Assembly: GCF_003265705.1 (NCBI RefSeq)
Contig: NW_020313057.1
Location: forward strand, 6,373,363 to 6,437,362
DNA: 64,000 nucleotides
Direction of reading: 5' to 3'
DNA from: Callorhinus ursinus
Lineage: Eukaryota > Chordata > Mammalia > Carnivora > Otariidae
The position numbers and the translations under genes were made by a program. Shown piece after piece: positions 43,725-55,399 of the stretch. The notes under the pieces were generated by a model. The model had not been told where the DNA came from. It did no database searches and saw only the letters and a program-made list of their open reading frames with translations. The first letter of the stretch is position 1, and the number at the start of each line of letters is the position of its first letter.

Positions 43725-43915
43725 CTTTTAAGTGCTAGGTGTGTTAATGAACTTTTCAAACATTATCAGTTTAATCTTCAAAGGAGTTTGTGAGATATGT
43801 TTTATTACTCCTATTTTTTAAGGAGGCAGGGAAACAGAACTTCTCAAGGCAACATGGCCATGAATGGTGGGGCTCAGGTTTGAATCCAGGCCTCTGAAGT
43901 TTGTGGGTTTCAGAC
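43725..43915 (-). repeat. MIR SINE
   Basis: 'TTAATCTTCAAAGGAGTTTG', 'TTATTACTCCTATTTTTTAA', 'CTCAAGGCAACATGGCC' and 'GGCTCAGGTTTGAATCCAGG' are the reverse-complement MIR order. Confidence 0.75.
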
Positions 43916-44447
43916 TTCTTACAGGGTCTAAAAGCAGAGCAAGTGATGCTTATGTGACCACTCTTGATTAACCATTCATACTGGTGCCCTTCCTCACCTA
44001 GCCCTGGACTTGGTCTTGCTATTCTTCTTACAAGGTTCTGTCTCCACCACTGGTTAGCTATAGTTGGCATGAGAGCAGGAACCTATTTCTCATCCTGACA
44101 ATGTTCTAGGCTGCCTCAAGGGAAAATTTTGGCCAGTCACACAACCATTTTCACTGTGCAGATAAGAAATGGCCTTGAGTGAATAGGAAAGGCCACAGCC
44201 CACTTCTGGTTCTGCTTTTGTATTTTATTTGCATGATCCAGACAAGGAACCTATTTCTTCCTGAGATCTCCTGTTTATCCCCTGCATGGGTATATTTAAA
44301 TCACAGACATTGAGAACAGGAAGGGACAGTAAAAATGCTTGAGTTCACTAGCTGCCATATACTGCCATATACAATCCACTGGGTTCCTTTGGGTATGATG
44401 AGACCCACTAGAGGAACTATATGACATCATATATATATATGACAGGT
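43916..44447. other. Unique DNA
   Basis: Nothing is recognised apart from a short (AT)n run near 44428-44440. Confidence 0.4.
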
Positions 44448-44662
44448 AAACCATAAAACAGACTCTTAATCATAGAGAACAAACTGAAGGTTTCTGTAGG
44501 GGTGGTGGGTGGGGGGATGGGTTAAATGGGTGATGGGTATTAAGGAGGGCACTTGTGATGAGCACTGGGTGTTGTATGTAAGTGATGAATCACAAAATTC
44601 TACTACTGAAACATATTACACTATATGTTAACTAACTGGAATTTAAATAAAAACTTAAAACA
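44448..44662 (+). mobile_element. Carnivore-type L1 3' end, 5'-truncated
   Basis: 'ACAGACTCTTAATCATAGAG', 'GGGTGATGGGTATTAAGGAG', 'GGCACTTGTGATGAGCACTG', 'GGGTGTTGTATGTAAGTGAT' and 'GTTAACTAACTGGAATTTAA' match the carnivore L1 3' UTR. It is only about 215 bp long, a normal truncated insertion, and it supports carnivoran origin. Confidence 0.88.
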
Positions 44663-44722
44663 TCTGTATATGTATATATAGATATATGTGTGTGTGTGTG
44701 TATATATATATATATGTATAGG
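44663..44722. repeat. TA / TG microsatellite
   Basis: TATATG units pass through (TG)7 into (TA)n, directly after the L1 tail. Confidence 0.9.
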
Positions 44723-44724
44723 TA

Positions 44725-44835
44725 GATTCATGGGCCTCACTCTTTGCAAATTCTGACTTAGTAGTGCTGGAGAGAGGCCCAGGAATCTGTATTTAATAAA
44801 TTCTAATATATAGACAGATTAGGAATCCACTAATC
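44725..44835 (+). mobile_element. MER5-like hAT-Charlie fragment
   Basis: 'CAAATTCTGACTTAGTAGTG', 'AGAGAGGCCCAGGAATCTGT' and 'ATTTAATAAATTCTAATATA' follow the middle and right part of MER5-type elements. The left end is missing. Confidence 0.55.
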
Positions 44836-44844
44836 AAGCCGGCC

Positions 44845-44965
44845 CTCTTAATTTCAAAGAAAAAGAAATTATGTGATTTTTCTCAAGTTTACACAGCTAG
44901 TTAATATCAATTAGATTAGGACTCAGCACTGCTGACTTCCAAATGAACAGGTTTCCCACTACATT
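44845..44965 (-). repeat. MIR-type SINE fragment
   Basis: 'TTCTCAAGTTTACACAGCTA', 'GTTAATATCAATTAGATTAG' and 'GACTCAGCACTGCTGACTTC' follow the reverse-complement MIR block ending in a TCACACAGCTAG word. Confidence 0.6.
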
Positions 44966-46613
44966 GTCTAGTTTCTAAAAGGGGGCATTGACCAAGTCTT
45001 TGGGACTATTATTTTCCTAATTTGCGACCGACATTAAATTGTAGGATTTGACTGTTAGTTTAAGGGTTGGAGCATTGCTTAAAATCAATACATGCAGAAG
45101 AACACACAAACACAAACATGTTGATGTCACCTGGGCAACACACTTATGTAGATTTCCCTTGGCCTGAATTGGAGCAATCTCAGAGGGAGTGAACCACGGC
45201 CTTTTGTTATCCCAGGATATTTCAGAGAAAAAAGAAATAAAAAAGATTTTAAAAATAGATGGTAACTAGATTTTAAGAATAGAAAACCTATTTTCCCTGT
45301 TACAAGGTTATGGTCCCAAGGGAGAGATGGAATAAGTGTAAAGCATGCCTATTTCAAGAAAAGATTAAACACAGACAGACCAGCCTCAGTTGTTAGAGGG
45401 AAAACATTTGCAGTGGAAAAGCTTAAAAGCACGTCTTATTTTTATTAGCATCCACTTCTTTTCTGAAAGGCTAATTGTAAAATTTATAGAGCTAATTATC
45501 TCTCTAGATTAATATTTATGAACACACAATAGCAAATGTGAGTTCCAAGTGTTGTATTAAGCATTGGCTTTTCTCCCTTCACACATACAAGCAAACAGCA
45601 GATAGCTCAAGGTGATGTTAATATTCTCTCTACAATGTATGTAAACAGTCATGCCAAATTTTTCTTCCCAATTGCTGCAAATTGGTATTTACCCAGCAAC
45701 TGCAAACTATTTTTAACAGTTAATACTCCTGAAATATATGGGGACCTTTCTGCAATATGACGAAGAGCTTGCAAAATCAATTGCATAAAGGCTCCCCTAA
45801 TCAAACACTAAGGAGCAAGACTTCTCTTTATTGACTCCTCTTAACCACATTTTATTCTTATAAGAGACAGGAAAGATAATCAAAAGCACTTTGTTGTTCT
45901 TCCTGCACTTGGAATATGGAACTAATGGTTCCTTCATTTTCAGAAATGAGAGAACAAGGTTAAATATTGCAAAAAAACAAAAACAAAAACAAAAAAACCA
46001 CACTGTGCTTTTAAATAAATCCAAGTGTGCTTACGCCAGCACACCCAGCTGATTCCCAACCTCTGTGGTTAAATCTAAGCTAGTTCTACTATCCATACAA
46101 AACATGAAATTTATATGACCCAGGGTAAAGGAAGATGTACAGAGGATAGGACGGGGACACAGTGAAAGCCAAGCTTGATGACAAATGAATGGCTTCGGGC
46201 CAGTCCTGAAAGTCTGTGTTTTAGTGTTCCTGTCTACAGACTGAGGGGTGTTTTGCTACATTAGGATTTCCCAATCAGGGATTTGTGGTTTGGAAATGTG
46301 GCAGTGGATGAGCTTTAGGGATTCTCTAACTCTCCTACCCCAAACCTCATAGAAATTTATCATGTAAATCAGTACAAGCCTATTACTGGCTGTGAATACC
46401 CACTGCTTTCAACAATTCTCAAAGGGCACCAGAAACTCAGGAAGGTTATGAGCTATTGCATGAGATGACGTCTCAGGTCCCTTCCTGTTATAATTTTCTT
46501 CAATTTTTGCTGCATCTTTGCTCTAATCTCCACAATTTCTTTGATTGCCCAGCCTTACTCCTATGCATCTCAAACTTATTTCTCTCTAAGCTTCCTTCTT
46601 CTAAGATCTTAAA
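44966..46613. other. 1.65 kb unique AT-rich DNA
   Basis: Apart from an (AAAAAC)n run at 45970-45999 and a weak MIR-like phrase near 46180-46255, nothing is recognised. 45430-45530 is dense in TAATTA/ATTA homeodomain words. Confidence 0.45.
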
Positions 46614-46820
46614 ACTGTGCTATTTAACATGGCAGCCTCTAGGCACACATGGCTATTGAAATTTAATTAATCAAAGTGAACTAAACTTAAAAATTCAGTC
46701 CATTAGTCACACCAGTCACATTTGAAATGCTCAATAGGCTCATGTGACTTGTGGTTTCTGTATTGGACAACATAGATATGGAACATTTCCATCACTGCAG
46801 AAAGTCCTGTTGGGTAGTGC
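46614..46820 (-). mobile_element. hAT-like DNA transposon remnant (second kind)
   Basis: 'GGCACACATGGCTATTGAAA', 'AAACTTAAAAATTCAGTCCA', 'ACATTTGAAATGCTCAATAG' and 'GGAACATTTCCATCACTGCA' match a common mammalian element whose ends read GTGCTGTCCAATAGAAC. It is complete but diverged. The family name is not certain. Confidence 0.65.
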
Positions 46821-46831
46821 TTCTTTAAAGA

Positions 46832-46932
46832 CAGTGATTTCTAAGCTGTCATTCTAAGAATCTGCATTTTTAATGAGCCCCCCAGGTGATTCTGATGCAG
46901 AGTGTGCATCATGCTTGGAGAGACAGCACTAA
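46832..46932 (+). mobile_element. MER5A-like hAT-Charlie, shortened
   Basis: CAGTGATTTCTAAG at the left, 'AAGAATCTGCATTTTTAATG' and 'CCCCAGGTGATTCTGATGCA' inside, and AGACAGCACT at the right. It lies 11 bp after the previous DNA element. Confidence 0.75.
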
Positions 46933-47934
46933 GGCTACACATACAAGAGGACCAAAAGACAACCTGACCCCTGTTTTCCACTTGTTTTGGGTCTGTGATG
47001 ATGACTGCCCCACTGATCAGTCTCTATCACAAAAATCCTACTTCAGTGTCTAAGGTGAGTAAACAGCATTAGACTCCTACACTCGGAGTTGGATGGAATC
47101 TTTAAGCTTATCTTGTCCAAACCCTTGTTTACTGTTTGAGTCCTCTCTAGATGACTTTCCATGAGGCGCTTGTGGAATATGCACTTGAATAGGAACAGTG
47201 ATGGGGGAAAACTTTCAAGGTAGCATATTTGATCTGATAAAAGCCCCATTTATTTACTAGTCTTCCTTTACATGGAAACATGTCCCAGTAGCTTCCCCCA
47301 TTGGTCAGAGCTTTCTCTGGTCAGAGCTCAATCTTGACTTTGGTGTTTAAGGCTGATGCCAGTCAATCCCTATTCTCCAGGTGTCATGCTCTATGAACAT
47401 ATTTTATGGAAGCAAGAGGCTTTTGGAAAAGAGAAATTTTGGGTGATCGGCCATGGGTGTGATAGCAGAGAATCTTGTTCCTGGTTTTACCCCAGCAACC
47501 AGGTCTTGGGCTTTAATGGGAGAAGGTATGGTCTCCTCATTTAGAGCAACATGGAAGCAGCTTTAAGCCTAAAGGGCCCATAGATTTTTGCATTTGAATG
47601 ATTTTAAAGTTTTGGAGGCACACAAAGACAACATCCTTGGTAGAGAAAGAGTTTCCACCAGCAGCCATGGCAGTCAAGAAGTACTTCTGTCATGGGGCTC
47701 ATGAGCAATGGAGTGAGAGCCGAAAAGTACAGAAGGAAACAAATGGTATTTAGAAAATAGCCTGAGGACACACAGACATAAACAGGGATGAGTCTGAGGG
47801 ATGGGGCCAAACCCTGCAGTTATAAGTGGGGAGGGGCAGATAAATAAAATCATTTATACCCTCAGCCTGGTGCTTTTAGAGATACTCCAGTTATATATGT
47901 CTATAAGATCATTATGCTCTTTCAAACAATTGCA
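46933..47934. other. 1 kb unique DNA
   Basis: A weak MIR/L2-like phrase lies near 47080-47130. Nothing else is recognised. Confidence 0.4.
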
Positions 47935-48310
47935 CTACAAGACCTTCTCATATTTGAAGACAGCTTTTGTTATCGCTCTATATCCTCTCTTCTTCAGGTT
48001 AAGGTCTGTATTATTCTTCAGTCTTTCTTTATTCATCATGGTCTTGGGATTTTTCATTATCCTCTGAACATAACTTGTCTAACTCCTCTTAAATTGAGAA
48101 TCCAGGACTACTGACTGTTTTATTCCAGATATGGTTTGATCACCCTTACATAGAACGACACCATCATCTCCTTCTTTCCAAATCCTATACTTCTATTAAC
48201 ATAAATCACCACCACTCTTTGTTGAAGGCCAAGGCTGGCAGAATATAAAAGCTCATGACCCACAGTGGTCCCTGATATTTTATTTATTTTACCTTGTTTT
48301 CTAAGATTTT
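47935..48310 (-). repeat. L3/CR1-type LINE fragment (ORF2 C-terminal region)
   Basis: The plus strand reads 'CTCTTCTTCAGGTTAAGGTC', 'TTTCATTATCCTCTGAACAT', 'GTTTTATTCCAGATATGGTT', 'TGATCACCCTTACATAGAAC' and 'CTATACTTCTATTAACATAA'. This order matches the reverse complement of CR1-like ORF2 ends (CCAGATGTGGTCTGACCAG in related copies). It is a very old element with no open frame. Confidence 0.6.
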
Positions 48311-49472
48311 AATGATCTTAGCGAAAACATCATGATATATACAGTTCCACCACATCCTCTAGAGCAGCTAGCAGAGCTTGGGGTATGATAAGTACTCAAA
48401 GCCTATTGATTGCTTGAAAGTCTAAGAGAGAATATGCACAACTCAGGAAATTACAAAATAAATGACACTGTTATTACCTGGGGAAAGGATTAGGAGAGCG
48501 GGATGGTAAACAATTCTAGGGAATGAAGTTTGTCTGTCTATAAAGTGAGAAGCCTCGACTCCATAATCACTTAGTTTCCCCTTCATCTCAATTTATACAT
48601 TTCCATGAAAACACATATTGGATCCCAAGAAGCAAACTCAGTCATTAGCAAAAATACGACCAGCCTTTGTAATATCCTGGTAATCTAGGCATGATTAAAA
48701 GCCTCACCAAAGACACATAACCAAAAGCTAGCTAATCATGAGTTCCGTCAATATATATACATTTTGAGAAAACATTTAAAATCTTGTAAATGTAACTAGT
48801 TACATCAACTAGTTATAACAAATATCTTTAGGACCCAAGCCGGGATTCAGATGCTTGGGGTAGTATGCAAGAAAACTGTGTCAAGTAGAAATGAAATTTT
48901 ATTGGAAAGGAAACTTTCCCGAGCCGTATAAAGAATTAGGGAAATGTTCACAGGAATGAGCTAATCTTGCTTCTGCTGCTTGGAATATGGGACTCTTTCA
49001 CCCTTAACGTAAGTGGTAGGTATGCGAGGGTATCTTAATAATTGCCAAATCTTTAGGTTAGATATTTTCTTGATTTTCAAATGGACTCGGAGACAGCCAT
49101 GTAGCATTCGTCTCCAGGGTGCCGACGGCAGCTGTTGCCAAGTTTCCGTCTTCATTCCACTCCTTCTTTGAAGCCTTGCGTGACTGAAATACTCATTTGC
49201 CTGAAGGTGGGAGGGAGATAGAGTGGTCTTTTTCCGTTACTGGTGTCAGTGTGTCAGCTTTTCTGAGTACTATTGACGCAATTTCCACCCCTGCCAAAGT
49301 CTTCCCATCATCTCTCATCTTGACTGTCACCTCCTATTTGCAATGGTCAATCCACGTTCCAGTGCTTTGGGCTTCTCCATCAAGGCACCCTCTTGACAGT
49401 CAATGGATCATCTGCACTATTTCCAGCTTAGCTTTCATAGATTGTTCCTTGACTCAAATAACTGGCTACTTC
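48311..49472. other. 1.2 kb unique DNA
   Basis: A weak L2-like terminus lies near 48360-48420 (AGCAGCTAGCAGAGC then GATAAGTACTCAAAGCC). Nothing else is recognised. Confidence 0.4.
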
Positions 49473-49484
49473 TAAAAGTCTTTT

Positions 49485-49685
49485 ATTTTTTAAAATTTTA
49501 ATTCTTTTCAGAGAGAGAGAGAGAGAGACAGTGAGCCAGGGGAGGGGCAGAGAGAGAAAATCTTCAGCAAGTCCCACACTCAGTGTGGAGCCTGATGTGG
49601 AGCTCCATCTCACCACCCTGAGATCATGACCTGAGCCAAAACCAAGAGCCAGATGCTTAACCGACTGAGCCACCCAGGCGCCCCC
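49485..49685 (-). mobile_element. Carnivore SINE, older subfamily, first of a tandem pair
   Basis: An A/T tail, a (GA)n body, CCCTGAGATCATGACC, CCAAAACCAAGAGCC and the head GAGCCACCCAGGCGCCCC make up the copy. Putative target words are TAAAAGTCTTTT at 49473-49484 and TAAAATTATTTT at 49690-49701. Confidence 0.93.
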
Positions 49686-49701
49686 TTTGTAAAATTATTT
49701 T

Positions 49702-49885
49702 GTGTTTTTTAAAGATTTTATTTATTTATTTGAGAGAGAAAGCACGAGTGGGGGGTTGGAGGGCAGTGGGAGAAGCAGACTCCCCGCTGAGCAGCGACCC
49801 AGACATGGGGCTTGATCCCAGCACCCTGGGATCATGACCTAAGCTGAAGGCAGATGCTTAACTGACGGAACCACCCAGGTGCTCC
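49702..49885 (-). mobile_element. Carnivore SINE, second of a tandem pair
   Basis: A T tract, AAAGATTTTATTTATTTATT, a purine body, CCCTGGGATCATGACC and a diverged head GAACCACCCAGGTGCTCC make up the copy. Target words TAAAATTATTTT (49690-49701) and TAAAAGTATTTT (49886-49897) flank it. Confidence 0.93.
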
Positions 49886-49897
49886 TAAAAGTATTTT

Positions 49898-50599
49898 AAA
49901 TACACAAGTTTCAGCTAAAGGTTATACTTAAGCTACTATCTGGGGAGCACCTATTAGCAATTTGAATGAATAGGGCCCCAATCTTTGTTGAGTCTGTGAA
50001 TACCACCCCTTTGTTTGCTTGTAAACACCATATATCTTCCACATAATCATTATGTGCAAGCACTGACATCTTATACTTGGCAGGAGATTCAAATATGGGT
50101 AATTCAACAGCATTTAAAAAATAAAAACACATTATCTCTGACATACGAGCAATAATGACCACACTAAGCTGAGACAGCCAACAAAGAGCTGTAATAATGG
50201 TAGTGTAATTGTGACCTGAAAAAAAAAAATCTGTTTCTCTAAAATTGTGACCTTCCCATGGACAGAAGCACAAGGAAGTAAAATTTATAAATGAAAATCA
50301 TTTCCTACAACTTGCACTGTATTTTCAGATAATTCTATTGACTTCTACAGGGTTTATGCAGTCATTATGAGATCTATTCACCTGTTGACTCAATCATATA
50401 ATAAATATTTACCAACCCGACAGAATACAGTTTGTTAAGCCATTTCTATTGCCTTGTCTCTGACTCTCGGGAGACAGAATTTCCAAGAGGAGAAAGCTTG
50501 AAATTGCAAAATACGTTATTTGGATTTTATTTTCTCATATGTATTATGATCTATGCCGTGTATTAATTCCTTAAAATCAAAGTTGTAACACTGTCAGGG
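49898..50599. other. Unique AT-rich DNA
   Basis: A 120-codon minus-strand frame (49911-50273) matches no family I know. Nothing is recognised. Confidence 0.4.
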
Positions 50600-50745
50600 A
50601 TTTGGAATTTGTCAGTTTTGAGGATTCTATTTTAAATATGGGTAAACTTAGGCCCAGAGGAGTGAAGGAGCTTTCTCAGGATCACATAGTTGGTTAGTGA
50701 CAGGGCCAGAATGGTCTTCTTGGTAAACCATAGTATCATTTATGT
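50600..50745 (-). repeat. MIR SINE fragment
   Basis: 'GTAAACTTAGGCCCAGAGGA', 'GCTTTCTCAGGATCACATAG' and 'TTGGTTAGTGACAGGGCCAG' match the reverse-complement MIR middle. Confidence 0.75.
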
Positions 50746-51649
50746 ATTCAAAATGCAAATTGTTTTTACTCGAGAACAGGTTATAAGCTTTGCAAATTAG
50801 AAAAAGGATTTCCTGAAGTCATTCCTGAGTGAATCCATAGAAGAAATATGACCTGGAGTCTTCATTTCAAGGAGGGGCTCTAGATAGTTAAGAGATCAAA
50901 AGCAAAATTAAATAAACTAACCCTTGCAAAGTGCATGGATGAATCTGGGAAAGGAATAAATACTCCCTCCCTCTCCCCTTTCCTCTGCATAAAGTTGATT
51001 CCATATTGATTAATCCAAAAGTGATTATAGGCTGTTCAAACGGCTTGAGTTTGTAAGCTCACTCTCTCATTTTAAAGTTCATAGGGAAATACATTTTTGT
51101 GATGCGGTATTTTAAGGAAAATACTTAAATAGGTTTTCCTCGTGTGGCAACTCTTATTGCTGCGTAGAAGAAGGACATAATTTATGGTAACCTTTTCTGA
51201 CAGGCCGTTGAATCTCTAGGTGTCAGTCCATATCTTAAATTCTTTGTTGTCTGTTCCTGTAACTCAAATCTCTCCTTCACCCCATCAGCATTCTATTTAT
51301 AAATCATTCCATCAATACTTCATTGTGTTTTGGGCATTTCTTTTTTACTTTGTAGGTCCTACTCAAAAACAATTTTCCCCCCAGATATGTGGAACTTCTA
51401 AGTATTCTAGGGTATCAGATAGTTAATGCTTCCCAGAGGAGATTAAAATTTCCTTCAATGTATTCCAAGGGGAAAATCTGTGGCACTAAAAGATGAATGA
51501 TCTTATTATTCTGGGGCAGCATTGTTTCTGTAGAGAGACTGCCTATTTACCCTTTCTTAAAGATGCCACCTTTTCAAGGTGGGAGAAAGTTTTTCTAGGT
51601 TATATGTTTTCCTTTTACTTCTCCCACTTCCTGAGAAATTCCCTCTCAT
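50746..51649. other. Unique DNA
   Basis: Nothing is recognised. Confidence 0.4.
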
Positions 51650-51860
51650 GGGGCGCCTGGGTGGCTCAGTCGTTAAGCGTCTGCCTTCGGCTCGGGTCAT
51701 GATCCCAGGGTCCTGGGATCGAGCCCCGCATCGGGCTCCCTGCTCTGCAGGGGGCCTGCTTCTCCCTCTCCCACTCCCCCTGCTTGTGTTCCCTCCCTCG
51801 CTGTGTCTCTCTCTGTCAAATACATAAATAAAATCTTTAAAACAAACAAACAAAACAAAC
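51650..51860 (+). mobile_element. Carnivore SINE (arctoid-type), near consensus
   Basis: The head is GGGGCGCCTGGGTGGCTCAG, with A box TGGCTCAGTCG and B-box-like GGGATCGAGCCC. The tail block is GTCAAATACATAAATAAAAT, followed by AAAC units. The body is close to consensus, yet I see no target duplication in the flanks, unlike the copies at 6.4 and 18.9 kb. Confidence 0.95.
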
Positions 51861-53339
51861 AGAAAATAACGTATTTGTTTCTTCAATCACTTATTAAAAT
51901 GAAATGTTTGTTCTACTCCGTGTACAGAACTAGTAGGTATTTTGAAATTTTTAAAAGAAGGACATATAGTTCCTATGTCCTAGACCTAGAGATTATAATG
52001 TAGTTGAAGAGCTAAGGCATGCATAAGATAAACAGCCAGTGGATATAAACATTGCTAACCTTAAAAGCATCTAAAAATACAGAGTCTTGGAATGATCAGT
52101 GTAGAATGAAATTATCAGTTTTTAATAGGTAGAATTAACATAAAGATTTAAATGCCTAAAGAGTCTCTGGACCCATGGAAGGCCAAATATATGCATGAAT
52201 GTGAGCAACCTAAGTTGTCCTAGTGAAAGCTGTAAATGCAATGAAGGGATATCCGAAGGAAAGCATATCTGGTTAAGACAATTATATTTTATGTATGGAG
52301 CATGCTCAATTGGTTCTTTGCCCACTTTGTAAGTCAATACTCTACTTGAAATAGTCCTGCAGGGCAAACCCTGGATATACAGTTACATTGGGTAATTTCT
52401 CTGACGTGCGGAAATTGAAGACCTCATGAAAACTGATAAATTGATTTCTTGGGAACAATTGAACCCAAATTTCACAATAAGAGCAACATACAGATTTTTA
52501 CTCCTACCAAAAACATCTGAAGAACTGACCATGTGATTTTTGCAACTCCAGTTCCTCTCTACTAAGGAAAAGATAACCCATGGCCACAGAGTCTCGGTGA
52601 ATAGATCTAGTCTGGTCTACATATTCTTCTGGGTGTCCTTCGATATTCTCATCACTCACTTTTGGCCTGAGGCAGTTTGCTTCTAGCTTCAGGGCCCCTG
52701 GTTTAGTATTTGCCCGTGCACTTGCTCAAAGTACAGTATTCTGACTCTGAGTTTCTCTCTGCTGTGATCTGAGACCTCTGCTTTGATGGCTTTCTTCTCC
52801 TTGTGTGATTAGTATTTTCCTTCTTGCTGTGGTAATGGGAATGGATTGGTAAGCCCCTTTGCGGACAGCATAGACTTTTCCTGTTTGACTTCTAAAATGA
52901 AAATGAGTCTCTCACTTACCTATGCTTAAGAAACACTCTTATTTCCTGCACAACACAATTAAACATTCCACTGGTAAGAGTAACTCTGGTGTTGGTTTAC
53001 TTACTTTACATAGGTTCTTCAGGATCACAAGACATGTATAAATGAGTGACGGTTAAGTGCATGAGGAATGAAGAGAAAGGACCAGAGTGGATAGAATTGG
53101 GCAAGATGGAGAAAACATCCTTTAGAAGATGAATTTATGCTCAGTTTTATTGTTTGGTGAAGGATGGTTGATGGATAGTCCAAATAAGGGAAAGAGCATG
53201 AGTAAAGGTACATGATGGGAATATGTAAGTCTTCTCCTCAAAATGAAGGCAATTGCACAAATGCAGGGCATTATTGTAGCTGATCGAGTTTTCACTGTGA
53301 GTTGAAGTAGGCTCACAGAGTAACCACAGAACAGCCGAC
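51861..53339. other. 1.5 kb unique DNA
   Basis: No repeat or gene is recognised. Confidence 0.4.
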
Positions 53340-53565
53340 ATGTACCAAGAGCTTGGTAGGAGAGATCCCCTGTGCTGAGTGCCCCATAGCTATTAACTCA
53401 TCACTTTCACAACTGCTTGGAGGAGACACTATTTTTATTTACCCTGTACAGGTGAGGAACTGAGGCCTAGGATGTTTAAACAACCAGAAATGGCATTCGT
53501 GAGTAGCAGACCCAGGACTCAAACCTAGGTAGTTTGGCTCAAAGGACACCAGGCACTTGTTCTGA
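53340..53565 (-). repeat. MIR SINE, near full length
   Basis: 'TGTACCAAGAGCTTGGTAGG', 'GCTATTAACTCATCACTTTC', 'ACACTATTTTTATTTACCCT', 'GGTGAGGAACTGAGGCCTAG' and 'GACCCAGGACTCAAACCTAG' are in reverse-complement MIR order. Confidence 0.8.
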
Positions 53566-55399
53566 AGATTGCCTTATCTGTCCACTGATGGCTTCATAGT
53601 TAATAATTCCTTGACTCACTAACTAAAAGCATCAGAAGCCTATTCTGGGGTCAATTTCTTCTTTCACGAGTGCATCGTATGTCAAAACACGGGCCCAAGA
53701 AAGCAAACACTTGAGCTCATTGTGATCTTGCTAAAATCCAGGCAGTCTCTTGGGCTTGCATTAACTATGAACTTTAGAGAAAGGGGCAACAGGGCGGAAA
53801 CCTTCAGTTAGCTATACCCAGTCACCTGACCCTTCCAAGTCCTTTAACTTCTCATCCAGCCTGAAGCCGGTGATTTGGTCTCTATCTCGCTAATGGGATG
53901 AGACAGAGCTCTTGGAGTTCTGGCCATATGAAAAACAGAAAAACTCTGGGCCTAAAGGCCTGAAGGATAAAGAAGCCAGTGGATGTCTGTATATATTGTA
54001 CTTTGCACTTTTTGCAAAGGATTCAAAACGCAGAACCTTTTCTATCAGTCCATGAGGCTGATAAAATGCCCACTCTGATTTGATTTAAAGTCTATTTTGA
54101 TATGATTTACTTTTCCAAATCTGGAGATAATGCCTGTTCATGACTCTTGACCTTGCTAGGGGTCACGGGATTCCTTTGATGCTATTTTGAAAAAATGTTT
54201 TCTGAGTGGTTGACTTTTACTTAGAGTACCCAACACTCCCAGTACAAGCCAATATGAAACTTTCATATTTTTCCCCCTTAATTATGTAACTTCAGATGGG
54301 TAAATGTCTTGTCCCTTGTAAGGCTTCTGCCTTTTATTGTCTATTCTGAACTGAATCTGTTTTAATTGGATATGTTGACCTAAAAAATTAAACACATGAC
54401 TTCAGTAGCCAGAGGAAAGCTAGGCTTTCAATTCTGGTAATAGACAGTAGCTATTTGATGCAAGGTCAGACAAAGAAATTCCATACTGAGAGTGTATTCC
54501 TTTTGTATGGTGGTAGAATGGATCCTGCGTTGGGGAAAAAAAAAATCCTGGCACGGTACATAAAACATTCAACAAAAGAAAAGCCTGTCTAGATCATATA
54601 TTTTGGGAAAATGAAAATTTCTTTACATTTCCACAAGAATGAGCTCCAACATGAAGCATGTTTTGTCAGTACTTTAATCTATATGAAACACCAATAAACT
54701 AAGGCCAATAACTTTTGCTAATAAAGCAAAATAAGAAAAGTATAATCTAAACACAAAGCATGGATTTACTAAGATTTCTTCCATGATTTGTACCTTATTC
54801 TATGTCAGGCTTTTATATTCTCTTTACTCAGTGTCTAATACCCATCAAGAATGAGTTAATGAGTAACGTGTATTCTTGTGTCTGTTTGTTCATGTGTGTG
54901 TTGCCATTATTAGGAGCACCCGACTCAGTGAAACACGGTACGCCTGCACGGTGATCAATTGTGCTTCTATTTATTTTTTCAGTGTTAAAGCTGTTTTTAA
55001 AAGTTATTAAATGTACTTAGCCTTTCTAATAAGAAAAACAAAAAAAAGTCATTTGTTTGAAATAAAACATTAACATACACACTGCCAGCTCCCAATTTGT
55101 GGGTTGCTTTGTACATATTATGCTTCACAAACACAAGAATATTAAGTTTGAGCTGAAACAGTTTTTTCCCTATTTTGTACTATGTTCATGAGAAATACCA
55201 TAATTTCCTCAATTAAACTGAACTCCTGTTGGACCCTTTGGGATCCCTGATTTATTCCTGCTGTTATTTCACTGCTGATGATTAGTGATGAAGTCTGTTA
55301 GTTGACCATAATGTCTTTCTCATTCAGCCATATATTTTTTCTTTCTCTCTTACTGTTGGAGTACGCTTATGTCTCTTCAAGCCTAGCACTGAACTTCTA
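53566..55399. other. 1.8 kb unique AT-rich DNA
   Basis: A doubtful MIR trace lies at 53815-53920. Nothing else is recognised. Confidence 0.4.

Noticed and set aside
51557..51886. 109-codon minus-strand frame with an Arg-rich middle
   Set aside because: Most of it is the reverse strand of a SINE; similar frames appear in other SINE copies.
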